From an uncultured Rhodopirellula sp. (lineage in GTDB: Bacteria > Planctomycetota > Planctomycetia > Pirellulales > Pirellulaceae): 6,608 nucleotides of DNA. The stretch spans positions 1 to 6,608 of the forward strand of contig CAJXTM010000221.1 in assembly GCA_913061385.1 (NCBI GenBank). Direction: 5' to 3'. The position numbers and the translations under genes are program-made. Positions 1-6,267 of the stretch are shown here, piece by piece. Numbering within the stretch: the stretch's first letter is position 1; each line of letters starts with the position of its first letter. Under the pieces are notes generated by a model. The model was not told the origin of the DNA. It saw only the letters and a program-made list of their open reading frames with translations, and ran no database searches.

Positions 1-36
1 CGGTCTCGTGGGCTCGGAGATGTGTATAAGAGACAG
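1..36 (+). other. Nextera Read 2 adapter with transposon mosaic end (artefact)
   Basis: Positions 3-36 match the Illumina Nextera Read 2 transposase adapter, ending in the 19-base mosaic end AGATGTGTATAAGAGACAG at 18-36. The first two bases (CG) would be the tail of an i7 index. This is library DNA, not genome. A frame starting with GTG at 8 and running to 232 begins MGSEMCIRDR, the familiar peptide produced by translating this adapter, so that frame should not be annotated as a gene. Confidence 0.98.
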
Positions 37-89
37 GTGCAGCAAGTCGATGCCACGGCATACGCGAGGACTCTACTCCAAAACTTCAT
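37..89 (-). CDS. Possible 5' start of a truncated exported protein
   Basis: On the minus strand an ATG at 87-89 opens a frame that runs left into the adapter, giving MKFWSRVLAYAVASTCC. A basic start (K, R) followed by a hydrophobic stretch resembles the beginning of a signal peptide, and the strand agrees with the three exported-protein genes to its right. No convincing ribosome binding site lies upstream, and the frame is also open upstream of the ATG to about 155. The fragment is too short for a family call and is incompatible with the plus-strand frame at 37-168. Confidence 0.2.
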
Positions 90-168
90 GCATTTCGCAG
101 TTATCACGAGAAAACCAGCTTCAGAAATGCATAGCACGTTGGCGATGCCTTTTATTCACAAGAATTGA
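37..168 (+). CDS. Possible 3' end of a truncated gene, unrecognised
   Basis: Reading from the first base after the adapter, one plus-strand frame stays open for 43 codons and ends in TGA at 166-168. It begins VQQVDATAYARTLLQNF and ends LAMPFIHKN. The composition is reasonably protein-like and a gene ending here would converge on the lipoprotein gene that ends at 308, a normal arrangement. I do not recognise the family, and 43 open codons is not improbable by chance. It conflicts with the minus-strand frame at 37-89; at most one of them is real. Confidence 0.2.
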   Translation: MQQVDATAYARTLLQNFMHFAVITRKPASEMHSTLAMPFIHKN

Positions 169-208
169 GTGGCATGCATTTCGAATCATGATCGTGAGTC
201 CGATGCAT
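87..208. repeat. Cluster of four ATGCAT palindromes
   Basis: ATGCAT occurs at 88-93, 127-132, 174-179 and 203-208. Two copies belong to an 11-base direct repeat, CATGCATTTCG, at 87-97 and 173-183. The copy at 124-132 is its inverse (GAAATGCAT). Four copies of one palindromic hexamer in about 120 bases is far above chance. Centre spacings are about 39, 47 and 29 bases, with no clear helical phasing. The sites might bind a regulator or be a decayed repeat; function is unknown. The rest of 37-307 shows no confident gene or terminator. Confidence 0.4.
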
Positions 209-307
209 GGTGTAACAGGACTTGCGTTTTAACGTGGAGAAGATGAATAGCACCAATCCCTGTGTGAAAGCTCCGAAATCAGCAGCTAGATATTTTCGTC
301 GGGATTA

Positions 308-934
308 CTAATTTTTGTATGGTTCAATCATTTGTAGGCATGATAGCGGAATGTAAAGATACTTCACCTTACTGAGACTTTCCGCTTGCGGTTCTGTGAT
401 CGATTCGACGCCTCGCAGTTCAAGCCAAACGACCTTGCTCAAGCTTTCAGCCTGTTCATCCGTGATGGAGGTCAAGCCACTTAAGTTGAGCGTCTTGACC
501 TTACTTAGTATTTCGACTTGTTTGTCAGTGATCGTGGGTAGGCCACTCAATACAAGAATCTCAACGTTAGCCAAGCTTTTTATCTGCTCATCTGTGATGG
601 AGGTCAAGCCATCCAGATAGAGACCGTTCGCTTTGCCCAGACTTTTTGCTTGCTCATCTGTCAATGAAGTTAAGCCGTTCAAGCGAATTGACTTCACCTT
701 GCTCAGGATCTCTGCTTGCTTATTCGTGATCGAGGTCAGGTCGCTGATATGATAGAGTTCTGAGCCGTACCGCTGACTCAAGTACTCTGCATCTTCGTCG
801 GTGAATGTACCACTGGATTTTAACTCACTCTGTATCCGGTTCAGTATTTTCTGGTCTACCTGCTTTTTTGTTTCCTGCTCTGATTGGCCACACCCAATAA
901 AGAGGGCCAGCATCAGCATTAAAAATCGTTTCAT
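308..934 (-). CDS. Lipoprotein of 22-residue leucine-rich-like repeats
   Basis: A 208-residue protein with ATG at 932-934 and TAG at 308-310. It starts with a lipoprotein-type signal: MKRF, a hydrophobic core, and FIGC with the candidate lipidated cysteine at residue 15 (Phe at -3 is less usual). A charged linker follows (residues 16-41). One degenerate repeat lies at about 42-65, then six repeats of exactly 22 residues from 66 to 197. The repeat core is LTSITDEQAESLSKV, followed by alternating leucines (xLxLxG). This suggests a helix-strand solenoid like a short leucine-rich repeat, probably for protein contact or adhesion at the envelope. The last copy loses the LxLxG end (YIPL) and acts as a cap before an 11-residue tail. 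Similar variants are known from planctomycete genomes, but I know no named function. No clear ribosome binding site is visible. The lipoprotein assignment is good; the role is unknown. Confidence 0.82.
   Translation of the reverse strand: MKRFLMLMLALFIGCGQSEQETKKQVDQKILNRIQSELKSSGTFTDEDAEYLSQRYGSELYHISDLTSITNKQAEILSKVKSIRLNGLTSLTDEQAKSLGKANGLYLDGLTSITDEQIKSLANVEILVLSGLPTITDKQVEILSKVKTLNLSGLTSITDEQAESLSKVVWLELRGVESITEPQAESLSKVKYLYIPLSCLQMIEPYKN
344..739 (-). repeat. Six tandem 66-bp coding repeats
   Basis: The six 22-residue repeats correspond to DNA units at 674-739, 608-673, 542-607, 476-541, 410-475 and 344-409, without insertions. Nucleotide identity survives in places: GTGATGGAGGTCAAGCCA occurs near 463 and again near 595, 132 bases (two units) apart. 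This points to duplication of units in the fairly recent past, possibly in pairs. Confidence 0.8.
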
Positions 935-1189
935 CGTGTTACAGCTTGGCGTGTTTGAGTTTGGGTGCGATATCGATCAGGCAACACAGACTAACATTGC
1001 GGCTGATCTAAATCAAAAGTAACCGGTAGCAGTTTGGTGATTAAGTCCCCTGCCCCAATTCGCATTGAAACCAATGCGGGTAAGGTCGTTGGTTTTCATC
1101 AGCATTCTTGTCTGAGGGAATGTTGCGCCGAGTAGGGATGGACGAGAACCCTATCTGAAGGAGGTATTGTTTGGTGATATCCACGCCGC
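935..1189. other. Intergenic region with a perfect 7-bp hairpin
   Basis: These 255 bases separate two minus-strand genes. CGCATTG (1061-1067) and CAATGCG (1072-1078) form a perfect 7-bp stem with a 4-base loop. No T-run follows on either strand, so it is not a classical intrinsic terminator. A shorter inverted repeat, CCGCT (1186-1190) with AGCGG (1197-1201), straddles the stop codon of the upstream FG-GAP gene. Either could stabilise a 3' end. No gene is apparent, and no promoter for the lipoprotein gene can be called with confidence. Confidence 0.4.
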
Positions 1190-2647
1190 TCATTTCAGCG
1201 GAAGGTTGTGGGTAGCATCCAAGTTCAGTCCATCAACAATCTGCTTGTAATTGCCGGGCCAAGTCACTTCAGCAGAGATCAAGTCGGCTTTCAGATCGCC
1301 AAATCCGAAATGCAGCGTCAAGTCATTTTGATTTCCTTCGCCTGTTCCACTTTCAACGTGACGGGTAATAATCTGGTCACCTGCCCTGATTCGAACGGTG
1401 GCCCCAATGCCCGATCGGTTGGCTTTTTTTCCGTCACCGACCAATCTTATCTTTATCCATTTTCCGTTCAGTTCATTGTCGTTGCGAAATATTTTTCCGG
1501 CTGTGCACAGATCTAAATCTCCATCGTTGTCGATATCTGCCCAAGCCGCTTGGTATGTCGGCGGTTGCTTGCTGATTTGTTGTGCCTCAGTGACATCTTG
1601 ATATGTCCAATCGCCACTGCCTTGGTACAAGACAGGGTAGTTTGGGATATTGCCACTCCCCACGCCATAAACTGTTGTAAAGAAAAAATCCTGAATACCG
1701 TCATTGTTGAAGTCTCCGAAGGTGGGAGAAGCGTAAGATTCTTGCCACGCTAAACCGGCTGACTTTGATCTGTCCTCAAACACAAAACCGTTTTCGAGAC
1801 CACCGTTCTTTAGGAACTGTGGGTGATCTTGCCCTGGTCGTGGGTGGCTGAAGTTTCCGACAAAGATGTCAATCAGACCATCGTTGTCCATGTCACTGAA
1901 ACAGGAACCGATGGTGTGTCCGCAGACAGGGTATTGGATTCCACCTGTATATCCGATGATTCCATCTGGAATTCCGTGTGAGTGCGATTTCTGTCCAACG
2001 TTTTCGAATCCGATTTGCTGATTGTTCTTCCACAGAAAATTGGGTTGCAATCGATAATTCGAAACATAGACATCAACGAATCCATCTCCGTCGTAGTCTG
2101 CAGCGGCAACACCTCTGGCTGAATAGTTTTCAGGAGATCGCCAAGCTTCTTCGAAGACTCCCTGTCCCTGGTTCACATAGACAACATCTGGATGAACAGT
2201 CTGCTGCCAGATTTCATAACCACCTACATAGAGATCCAGCAGACTGTCATTGTTGATATCGATCCAGACCGCACCACGTGAATTTTTTGTTGGTAATTCA
2301 GGGAATGCTACAGTTCCAAAAGTCCCGTCTCCCAAGTTTTTATAGAGTGCCCCCGCCCCTGTGAATGTAAACAAGTCAAGATAACCGTCGTTGTTATAGT
2401 CACCCCAAATTCCTTCGCCATCTCCAATGCCTGAGTCAGTGACATTTGTGAATCGTTTTCCGTTTTCATTTCTCCACAGCTTTCCCGTATATAGATCAAC
2501 AAATCCATCGTTGTTGTAGTCGCCGAAAGCAGCCTTGCCACCGCCACCAAATCCAAGTTCGCCCGATGTATCGGTAAATTGTCCGAATGAAAATGTCGTC
2601 AGGGCCAGGTTGAAAATAAAACAGAGAATTGGTTTTGTGCGACGCAT
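1190..2647 (-). CDS. Exported FG-GAP/VCBS repeat protein with ASPIC/UnbV domain
   Basis: A 485-residue protein with ATG at 2645-2647 and TGA at 1190-1192. Residues 1-23 form a Sec signal peptide (MRRTK, hydrophobic core, SFGQ). Seven acidic loops of the FG-GAP/VCBS type follow: DYNNDGFVD (43-51), DYNNDGYLD (83-91), DINNDSLLD (130-138), DYDGDGFVD (184-192), DMDNDGLID (252-260), DFNNDGIQD (312-320) and DIDNDGDLD (371-379). In this family they bind calcium in the blades of a beta-propeller. Residues about 396-470 match the ASPIC/UnbV domain: GKWIKIRL, then NRSGIGATVRI, FGFGD and VTWPG. The third loop has Ser in place of Gly. The protein is probably secreted or periplasmic and may bind ligands or surfaces, as in CRTAC1-like proteins; the ligand is unknown. 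The wider spacing between repeats 4 and 5 holds an insertion with two of the four cysteines (C242, C249). It lies 113 bases downstream of the EExxH gene, possibly in one transcript. Confidence 0.93.
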   Translation of the reverse strand: MRRTKPILCFIFNLALTTFSFGQFTDTSGELGFGGGGKAAFGDYNNDGFVDLYTGKLWRNENGKRFTNVTDSGIGDGEGIWGDYNNDGYLDLFTFTGAGALYKNLGDGTFGTVAFPELPTKNSRGAVWIDINNDSLLDLYVGGYEIWQQTVHPDVVYVNQGQGVFEEAWRSPENYSARGVAAADYDGDGFVDVYVSNYRLQPNFLWKNNQQIGFENVGQKSHSHGIPDGIIGYTGGIQYPVCGHTIGSCFSDMDNDGLIDIFVGNFSHPRPGQDHPQFLKNGGLENGFVFEDRSKSAGLAWQESYASPTFGDFNNDGIQDFFFTTVYGVGSGNIPNYPVLYQGSGDWTYQDVTEAQQISKQPPTYQAAWADIDNDGDLDLCTAGKIFRNDNELNGKWIKIRLVGDGKKANRSGIGATVRIRAGDQIITRHVESGTGEGNQNDLTLHFGFGDLKADLISAEVTWPGNYKQIVDGLNLDATHNLPLK

Positions 2648-2653
2648 GAATAT

Positions 2654-2669
2654 TCACCCACGTTGGTGA
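2654..2669 (-). promoter_or_regulatory. Weak Shine-Dalgarno inside a small hairpin
   Basis: In the minus-strand transcript, GGUGA (plus coordinates 2654-2658) lies 6 bases before the FG-GAP start codon and can pair with the UCACC of the 16S rRNA tail. The same bases pair with UCACC just upstream (2665-2669), giving a 5-bp stem with a 6-base loop. The hairpin could hide the ribosome binding site, but a 5-bp stem is weak and may be chance. Confidence 0.35.
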
Positions 2670-2760
2670 TGTTTACTGTGTGAAGTTCGATTAGATGTTT
2701 AAAGCAGTAACTGAGGTGAAAATGAAATTGGGCTGAGAGTGATCAATCAATGGGATTTAT

Positions 2761-3687
2761 TCACTTGCTCTGCATCTGTGGAGAGTAGTTTCCATTGGGT
2801 AGTTTTGTGGGAAATGAGTACGTTGGGTCCTTGATCAGTGCATACAAGTCGGGGTCTCCCTGCTTAACTTTGGCAGCAGTATTCAGTCTCCACTCTTCAG
2901 AGATTTCTTGGAGCCGATTTGTGAAATCCTGTGCACCAAGTACGGATGTGATCCCCCAATAAATGTATTCAGTGATCTGGCATCGATAGTCACATGTCCG
3001 ATCGTAATACGTATACCAAGCCTTCTTGGGATAAGCCCGCGGTACCTTTTTGAAGTGACCGCCCCTCGCTTTGTCCATCGCTTTGGCAATTTGAGTCCCC
3101 GATTTCTCCCCGAACACACGCGGGTAAGCATGGGCATAACCGGCTGATGTGATCAGGTGTAGCACTTCCTCGTAAGTCGCGTCAAATAGGCCTTCAGAAG
3201 AACCGCCAGGACGTGTTTCCCCGCCGAAAAGTGCTACCAATGTCATTCGGTCCCAGTCTTGTTCCGAGATGTGTCGGTGGATATCAATACGCATCGCTGC
3301 TCGCTCAGAAGCGAACATTACTATTGCGCCACGTTGTTCCTTCAACGCCTTGAGCACCAGTTTGTTGTCGGGAATTCCGTCAGCATCATTATCCAAGTAC
3401 TGTGCCAGTACGTTTGCAGCATGCAGCAGTTTGTTATCTGGCGTATCGTGTGTCGCGAAGACCGGTATGTCGAACACCTCGACCTTCCTGCTGAACACGC
3501 GAGCGAAGCCTTCAGGCTCTTTTCCGGTCGGCCTGATTGGAAGAGAAGTCTGACCCATCGCAGTCAGGGGTGCATGCAACATGAAGGACAACAGCATTAA
3601 ACCCATCCGCAATGGTTGGGTAGGTCGGGAAGAGAATCTGCTCCAGTGTGACTGTCGGTAACCAAATTTGATTGTGTTGTTGTTCAT
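2761..3687 (-). CDS. Exported conserved hypothetical protein with EExxH motif
   Basis: A 308-residue protein with ATG at 3685-3687 and a TGA stop at 2761-2763. The basic N-terminus followed by a hydrophobic stretch (residues 28-44) ending TAMGQ looks like a signal peptide with a long n-region. Starting at M28 would leave no positive charge before the core, so the longer start is preferred. An acidic loop DNDADGIPD (99-107) has the DxDxDG pattern of EF-hand-like calcium sites. TYEEVLHLITSAGY (171-184) gives an EExxH arrangement (E173, E174, H177), and TEYIYWGITS (239-248) places another Glu at 240, recalling the spacing of zincin metallopeptidases; but the first His of HExxH is Glu here. The only two cysteines form CDYRC (232-236), likely a disulfide after export. 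I believe similar proteins occur in other bacteria and algae, but I know no named function. Catalysis is inference only. Confidence 0.85.
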   Translation of the reverse strand: MNNNTIKFGYRQSHWSRFSSRPTQPLRMGLMLLSFMLHAPLTAMGQTSLPIRPTGKEPEGFARVFSRKVEVFDIPVFATHDTPDNKLLHAANVLAQYLDNDADGIPDNKLVLKALKEQRGAIVMFASERAAMRIDIHRHISEQDWDRMTLVALFGGETRPGGSSEGLFDATYEEVLHLITSAGYAHAYPRVFGEKSGTQIAKAMDKARGGHFKKVPRAYPKKAWYTYYDRTCDYRCQITEYIYWGITSVLGAQDFTNRLQEISEEWRLNTAAKVKQGDPDLYALIKDPTYSFPTKLPNGNYSPQMQSK

Positions 3688-4302
3688 TCGACGATCTCAT
3701 TTCTTTTTTACACTCAGCAAAAAGTATCAGGCTTCGTTTTTGCTGCTTTTAGTTGCTTCGTACAAGAGAGGTAAATCTCGCTTAGGATCGTGGCGTAGCG
3801 AGAGAGACTAACGTGTCGACTCGCGGAAATCCAATATTCTGGAATGGACGAGGGTCACACTACTGCTCCTCTCGGATACTCTTAAAAATCCACGATTTAT
3901 TTTTCTACAAGGTCAATTTTTCGTTGTAATGATCTTGGTCTTCCTGAACACCCAAGATAGAGGCTTGCTGCAGTGGTAGCCTCCATGTGGGCACTTAGCG
4001 TGTCACCACGAATTAGTCTGCAGTATGTAAGTATTAACAGTCACCAACTGGTTCGACGTGAGAACCTGCGCCTAAAAGTATAGGATGTTGTGACTGACAG
4101 TACGGTTGCGTACCCAAGAGTCCCAATATCAAACTCCTTCGCTGACACACCGCCTGGAAAAATTTGATTCTGTTTGACACTCGGTTTGCGTTCCGGAATG
4201 TCGATCTCAGGCTCATCCGCAAAATCAATTCACAAAATTTGTGACAAATGCCAGATTCGACCCTACTCTTACAAACACTTTGTTTCTCCGAAGATTGGCA
4301 GA
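3688..4302. other. Long divergent intergenic region
   Basis: About 615 bases separate the minus-strand exported-protein genes from the plus-strand sigma operon, so promoters for both directions should lie here. No convincing gene is seen; a 93-codon minus frame (4034-4315) runs into the sigma factor coding region and is unlikely to be real. Inverted repeats are TCTCGCT/AGCGAGA (3776-3782 and 3797-3803, 14-base loop) and GAGGCT/AGCCTC (3960-3965 and 3978-3983, 12-base loop). TTGACA at 4174-4179 resembles a -35 box but has no good -10 at 16-18 bases. From 4174 to 4302 the frame of the sigma factor is open with TTG and ATG codons, so the leader may be partly coding. Confidence 0.5.
3776..3803. 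repeat. Inverted repeat, 7-bp arms
   Basis: TCTCGCT and AGCGAGA are perfect complements around a 14-base loop, about 90 bases upstream of the start of the EExxH gene. The position fits an operator or a leader hairpin for that gene. There is no T-run for a terminator, and chance cannot be excluded. Confidence 0.35.
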
Positions 4303-4863
4303 ATGCAACGGACAACGATTGATCAGATTCGGAACGGCGATCTCGATGCCTACGAAGCCGTCGTACGGCAGTATCAGGGGATGCTGCTCGGTTACGCCGC
4401 TCACCGATTGCCCGATATCAACGCTGCACAGGAGGTTGTTCAGCTGACGTTTATCCGAGCCTTTGATCAACTCGATGAATTTGAGGTCGAACGGGAGTTC
4501 GGTGTCTGGCTGTGTGTGATCTGCAAGCACTTCATTCTGACCGAATTGGAACGGCAGCGGCGGGAATCAAGGAATCTTGAGAAGTACACTCACTCTTTAC
4601 GGTTCCGTATTGGCGAGGCGATGGCTGATGTCCAGGATAGTGGGCGAAGTGATAATCTTTCCGCTTTACGACAATGCATGCAGAATCTACAGACACAAGC
4701 TGCCTCGGTCGTGCGACTTCGCTACGAAGAACGCCAGTCGTGTCAGAGCATCGCCGAATCGCTTGGTCGAACCGTGACATGGGTCACCAGCACTCTGAGC
4801 CGATCCCGCAAGGTTCTTCGATTGTGCATCGAAAGTCGTCTCGGTGAGGAGGCGGCGTTGTGA
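4303..4863 (+). CDS. ECF-type RNA polymerase sigma factor
   Basis: With ATG at 4303 the protein has 186 residues, the usual length of planctomycete ECF sigma factors. Sigma-2 covers about residues 17-85: the DINAAQEVVQLTFIRAFDQL stretch (38-57) is the region 2.1-2.2 core-binding helix, and FGVWLCVICKHFILTELERQ (66-85) follows as region 2.3-2.4, which melts and reads the -10 element. Sigma-4 covers about 120-177, with a helix-turn-helix (SCQSIAESLGRTVTWVTSTL, 146-165, then SRSRKVLRLCI) for -35 recognition. The stop overlaps the start of the FecR gene by four bases, so the pair is probably translationally coupled, and the neighbour is the expected anti-sigma factor. The frame stays open upstream to TTG 4174 with another ATG at 4198; that extension lies outside the conserved fold and contains CDKC, so 4303 is preferred. 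Start choice is moderate, family assignment strong. Confidence 0.92.
   Translation: MQRTTIDQIRNGDLDAYEAVVRQYQGMLLGYAAHRLPDINAAQEVVQLTFIRAFDQLDEFEVEREFGVWLCVICKHFILTELERQRRESRNLEKYTHSLRFRIGEAMADVQDSGRSDNLSALRQCMQNLQTQAASVVRLRYEERQSCQSIAESLGRTVTWVTSTLSRSRKVLRLCIESRLGEEAAL
4846..4852 (+). promoter_or_regulatory. Strong ribosome binding site deciding the GTG start of FecR
   Basis: GAGGAGG lies 7 bases before the GTG at 4860-4862, inside the end of the sigma factor gene. It is the best Shine-Dalgarno sequence before any annotated start in the window and supports GTG, rather than a later codon, as the start of the anti-sigma gene. Confidence 0.8.
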
Positions 4864-6245
4864 ATGAATCACGGCTGCAAAAAATACTCGAAGATTTTCA
4901 GGATGACACACTGAACGAGGCTGAGTGCTGCGAACTCGTGGAGTGGTTCGACGAGAACGAATCACGTGTGTCAGCATTTGCCGATGAACTGCGACTCGCC
5001 AACGCGTTGGCGGCGTTGCATGTAATGGAGTCCGATCGTATTCCGCTTGCTGTCAATGACAGCCTGAAGCGGGCCGACCTTGCGATCGACATCTCGGGGG
5101 ACGTGCGTCAGGAAATTGAAAGTCGCGAGCTGCCTGGGATCACTGATGTCGAGGAAGCGAATCTTTTGCTTTGCAAGTCGGGGTTGTGCTGGATCGCAGT
5201 AGGTGCAGTCGCGGCGGTGCTCGCGTGGTTTGCTTTTTTTCCGACGCAAATTGAATCCGGCCGTAAAGATGTTGTCGCGACGGTTCAGAATGCTCACAAG
5301 GTGCAAGCGGTTTCAGCGGGTGACCAACTGCGATCAGGGCAGGTCTTGAAGGTTTCCGTGGGGCGAGTCAAAATCAACTTTCAATCCGGCGCCAAACTAG
5401 TGTTGGAAGCCCCTGCGGAATTGCGGCTTCTTGGACCAAATTCGGCTCAGCTCGAACATGGTGTGGTCACGGTGCGTGTTCCCGGTGAGATCAAGGGATT
5501 CGTCCTGGTCACCCCGCACCAGCGTGTGACAGATTTGGGAACTTCGTTCGGTGTCGATGTCGATACGACAGGCGACACGTCGATCTCTGTATTCGAGGGG
5601 GAGATCGAACTGGAAGACCGTCGGCGTCTCGTTGGTGGTCAGGCAGTTGCGTTGACTGCGACGGACGGAGCGGCTCGCGAGATTCCTTACGCCATCAACC
5701 AGTTCCTGAACACGTGGCAAGTGTCTTTCGGAGTCGAACAGCTGATAGGTGATGTCCGTGTCGCAACGCCGAAAGAACGACAATCGCCGGGCCTAGTCCA
5801 CGACAGCGATTCGCTGCTGCTGTTTCCCGAACGCGAAGACGTCTTGCTGGAGCGGGAATGCGTTGTGAATGGAACGGAGGCAGGCACCTACCGGCGGCCA
5901 ATCCGGAAACACACCGTGAAATTGACTGAAGACGTTCAGGTCGACAGCTTCCTGCTGCAGTACAACCCCATCCGTGATGACAATGATTCGGGAGAGCAGG
6001 TCTTTCGAGGCCAATTGCATTTTGATCGTCCAATCGTCGCCCTCATTCTACAGAAAGACCTGCTGGATGATTCCGATGCACTGTTGTCTCTTCCAACAAT
6101 CAACTTCCATAATATCTTTCGACGGGGAATCAACGATGCCGATGTGGTGACGTTGAGCCCTGATCGACACGTGCTTCACGTTGCTTTTGATGTCAAGAAT
6201 GGCGTGGACCAGATCCGCGTGCTCGTTGCTTCCGATAACAAATAA
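4860..6245 (+). CDS. FecR-domain transmembrane anti-sigma factor with extra C-terminal domain
   Basis: A 461-residue protein starting with GTG in the GTGA overlap and ending in TAA. Residues 1-100 are a helical, acidic cytoplasmic part (RLQKILEDFQDDTLNEAECC) of the kind that binds ECF sigma factors. One membrane segment lies at about 109-127 (GLCWIAVGAVAAVLAWFAFF). Residues about 145-265 are the exported FecR domain: LRSGQVLKVSVGRVKINFQS, then LEAPAELRLL, TDLGTSFGV and SVFEGEIELE. Many planctomycete homologues end in a LamG domain; this one instead has about 170 residues (290-458) predicted beta-rich, with VDSFLLQYNP, GQLHFDRPIVALILQKDLLD, VVTLSPDRHVL and DQIRVLVAS. From memory this pattern resembles a module in PEP-CTERM-type surface proteins (xLHFDxPIxGVI, DQIRV); unconfirmed. 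Inference: it retains the sigma factor at the membrane and releases it on an envelope signal, with the C-terminal domain as sensor. A DUF1552 gene follows 22 bases on. Confidence 0.9.
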   Translation: MNESRLQKILEDFQDDTLNEAECCELVEWFDENESRVSAFADELRLANALAALHVMESDRIPLAVNDSLKRADLAIDISGDVRQEIESRELPGITDVEEANLLLCKSGLCWIAVGAVAAVLAWFAFFPTQIESGRKDVVATVQNAHKVQAVSAGDQLRSGQVLKVSVGRVKINFQSGAKLVLEAPAELRLLGPNSAQLEHGVVTVRVPGEIKGFVLVTPHQRVTDLGTSFGVDVDTTGDTSISVFEGEIELEDRRRLVGGQAVALTATDGAAREIPYAINQFLNTWQVSFGVEQLIGDVRVATPKERQSPGLVHDSDSLLLFPEREDVLLERECVVNGTEAGTYRRPIRKHTVKLTEDVQVDSFLLQYNPIRDDNDSGEQVFRGQLHFDRPIVALILQKDLLDDSDALLSLPTINFHNIFRRGINDADVVTLSPDRHVLHVAFDVKNGVDQIRVLVASDNK

Positions 6246-6267
6246 GATGATTAGTGAGTGAGTGATG

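Noticed and set aside
1061..1078. Hairpin as intrinsic terminator
   Set aside because: The stem is perfect but no T-run follows on either strand, so it was kept only as an inverted repeat.
1158..1165. Perfect AAGGAGGT on the plus strand, followed by TTG/GTG codons
   Set aside because: The frames after it are only 13 to 27 codons, and the longer one runs antisense into the FG-GAP gene. On the minus strand it reads ACCTCCTT like the 16S tail, but no rRNA sequence surrounds it.
4174..4179. TTGACA as a sigma-70 -35 box for the sigma operon
   Set aside because: At 16 to 18 bases downstream there is nothing like TATAAT (AATGTC at 17).
4034..4315. 93-codon minus-strand frame
   Set aside because: It overlaps the start of the sigma factor gene, its protein has no recognisable features, and it lacks a ribosome binding site.
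5397..6133. Several minus-strand frames of 65 to 128 codons inside the FecR gene
   Set aside because: They are antisense shadows of a well-supported gene; their proteins are rich in Arg, Ser and Cys and match no family I know.
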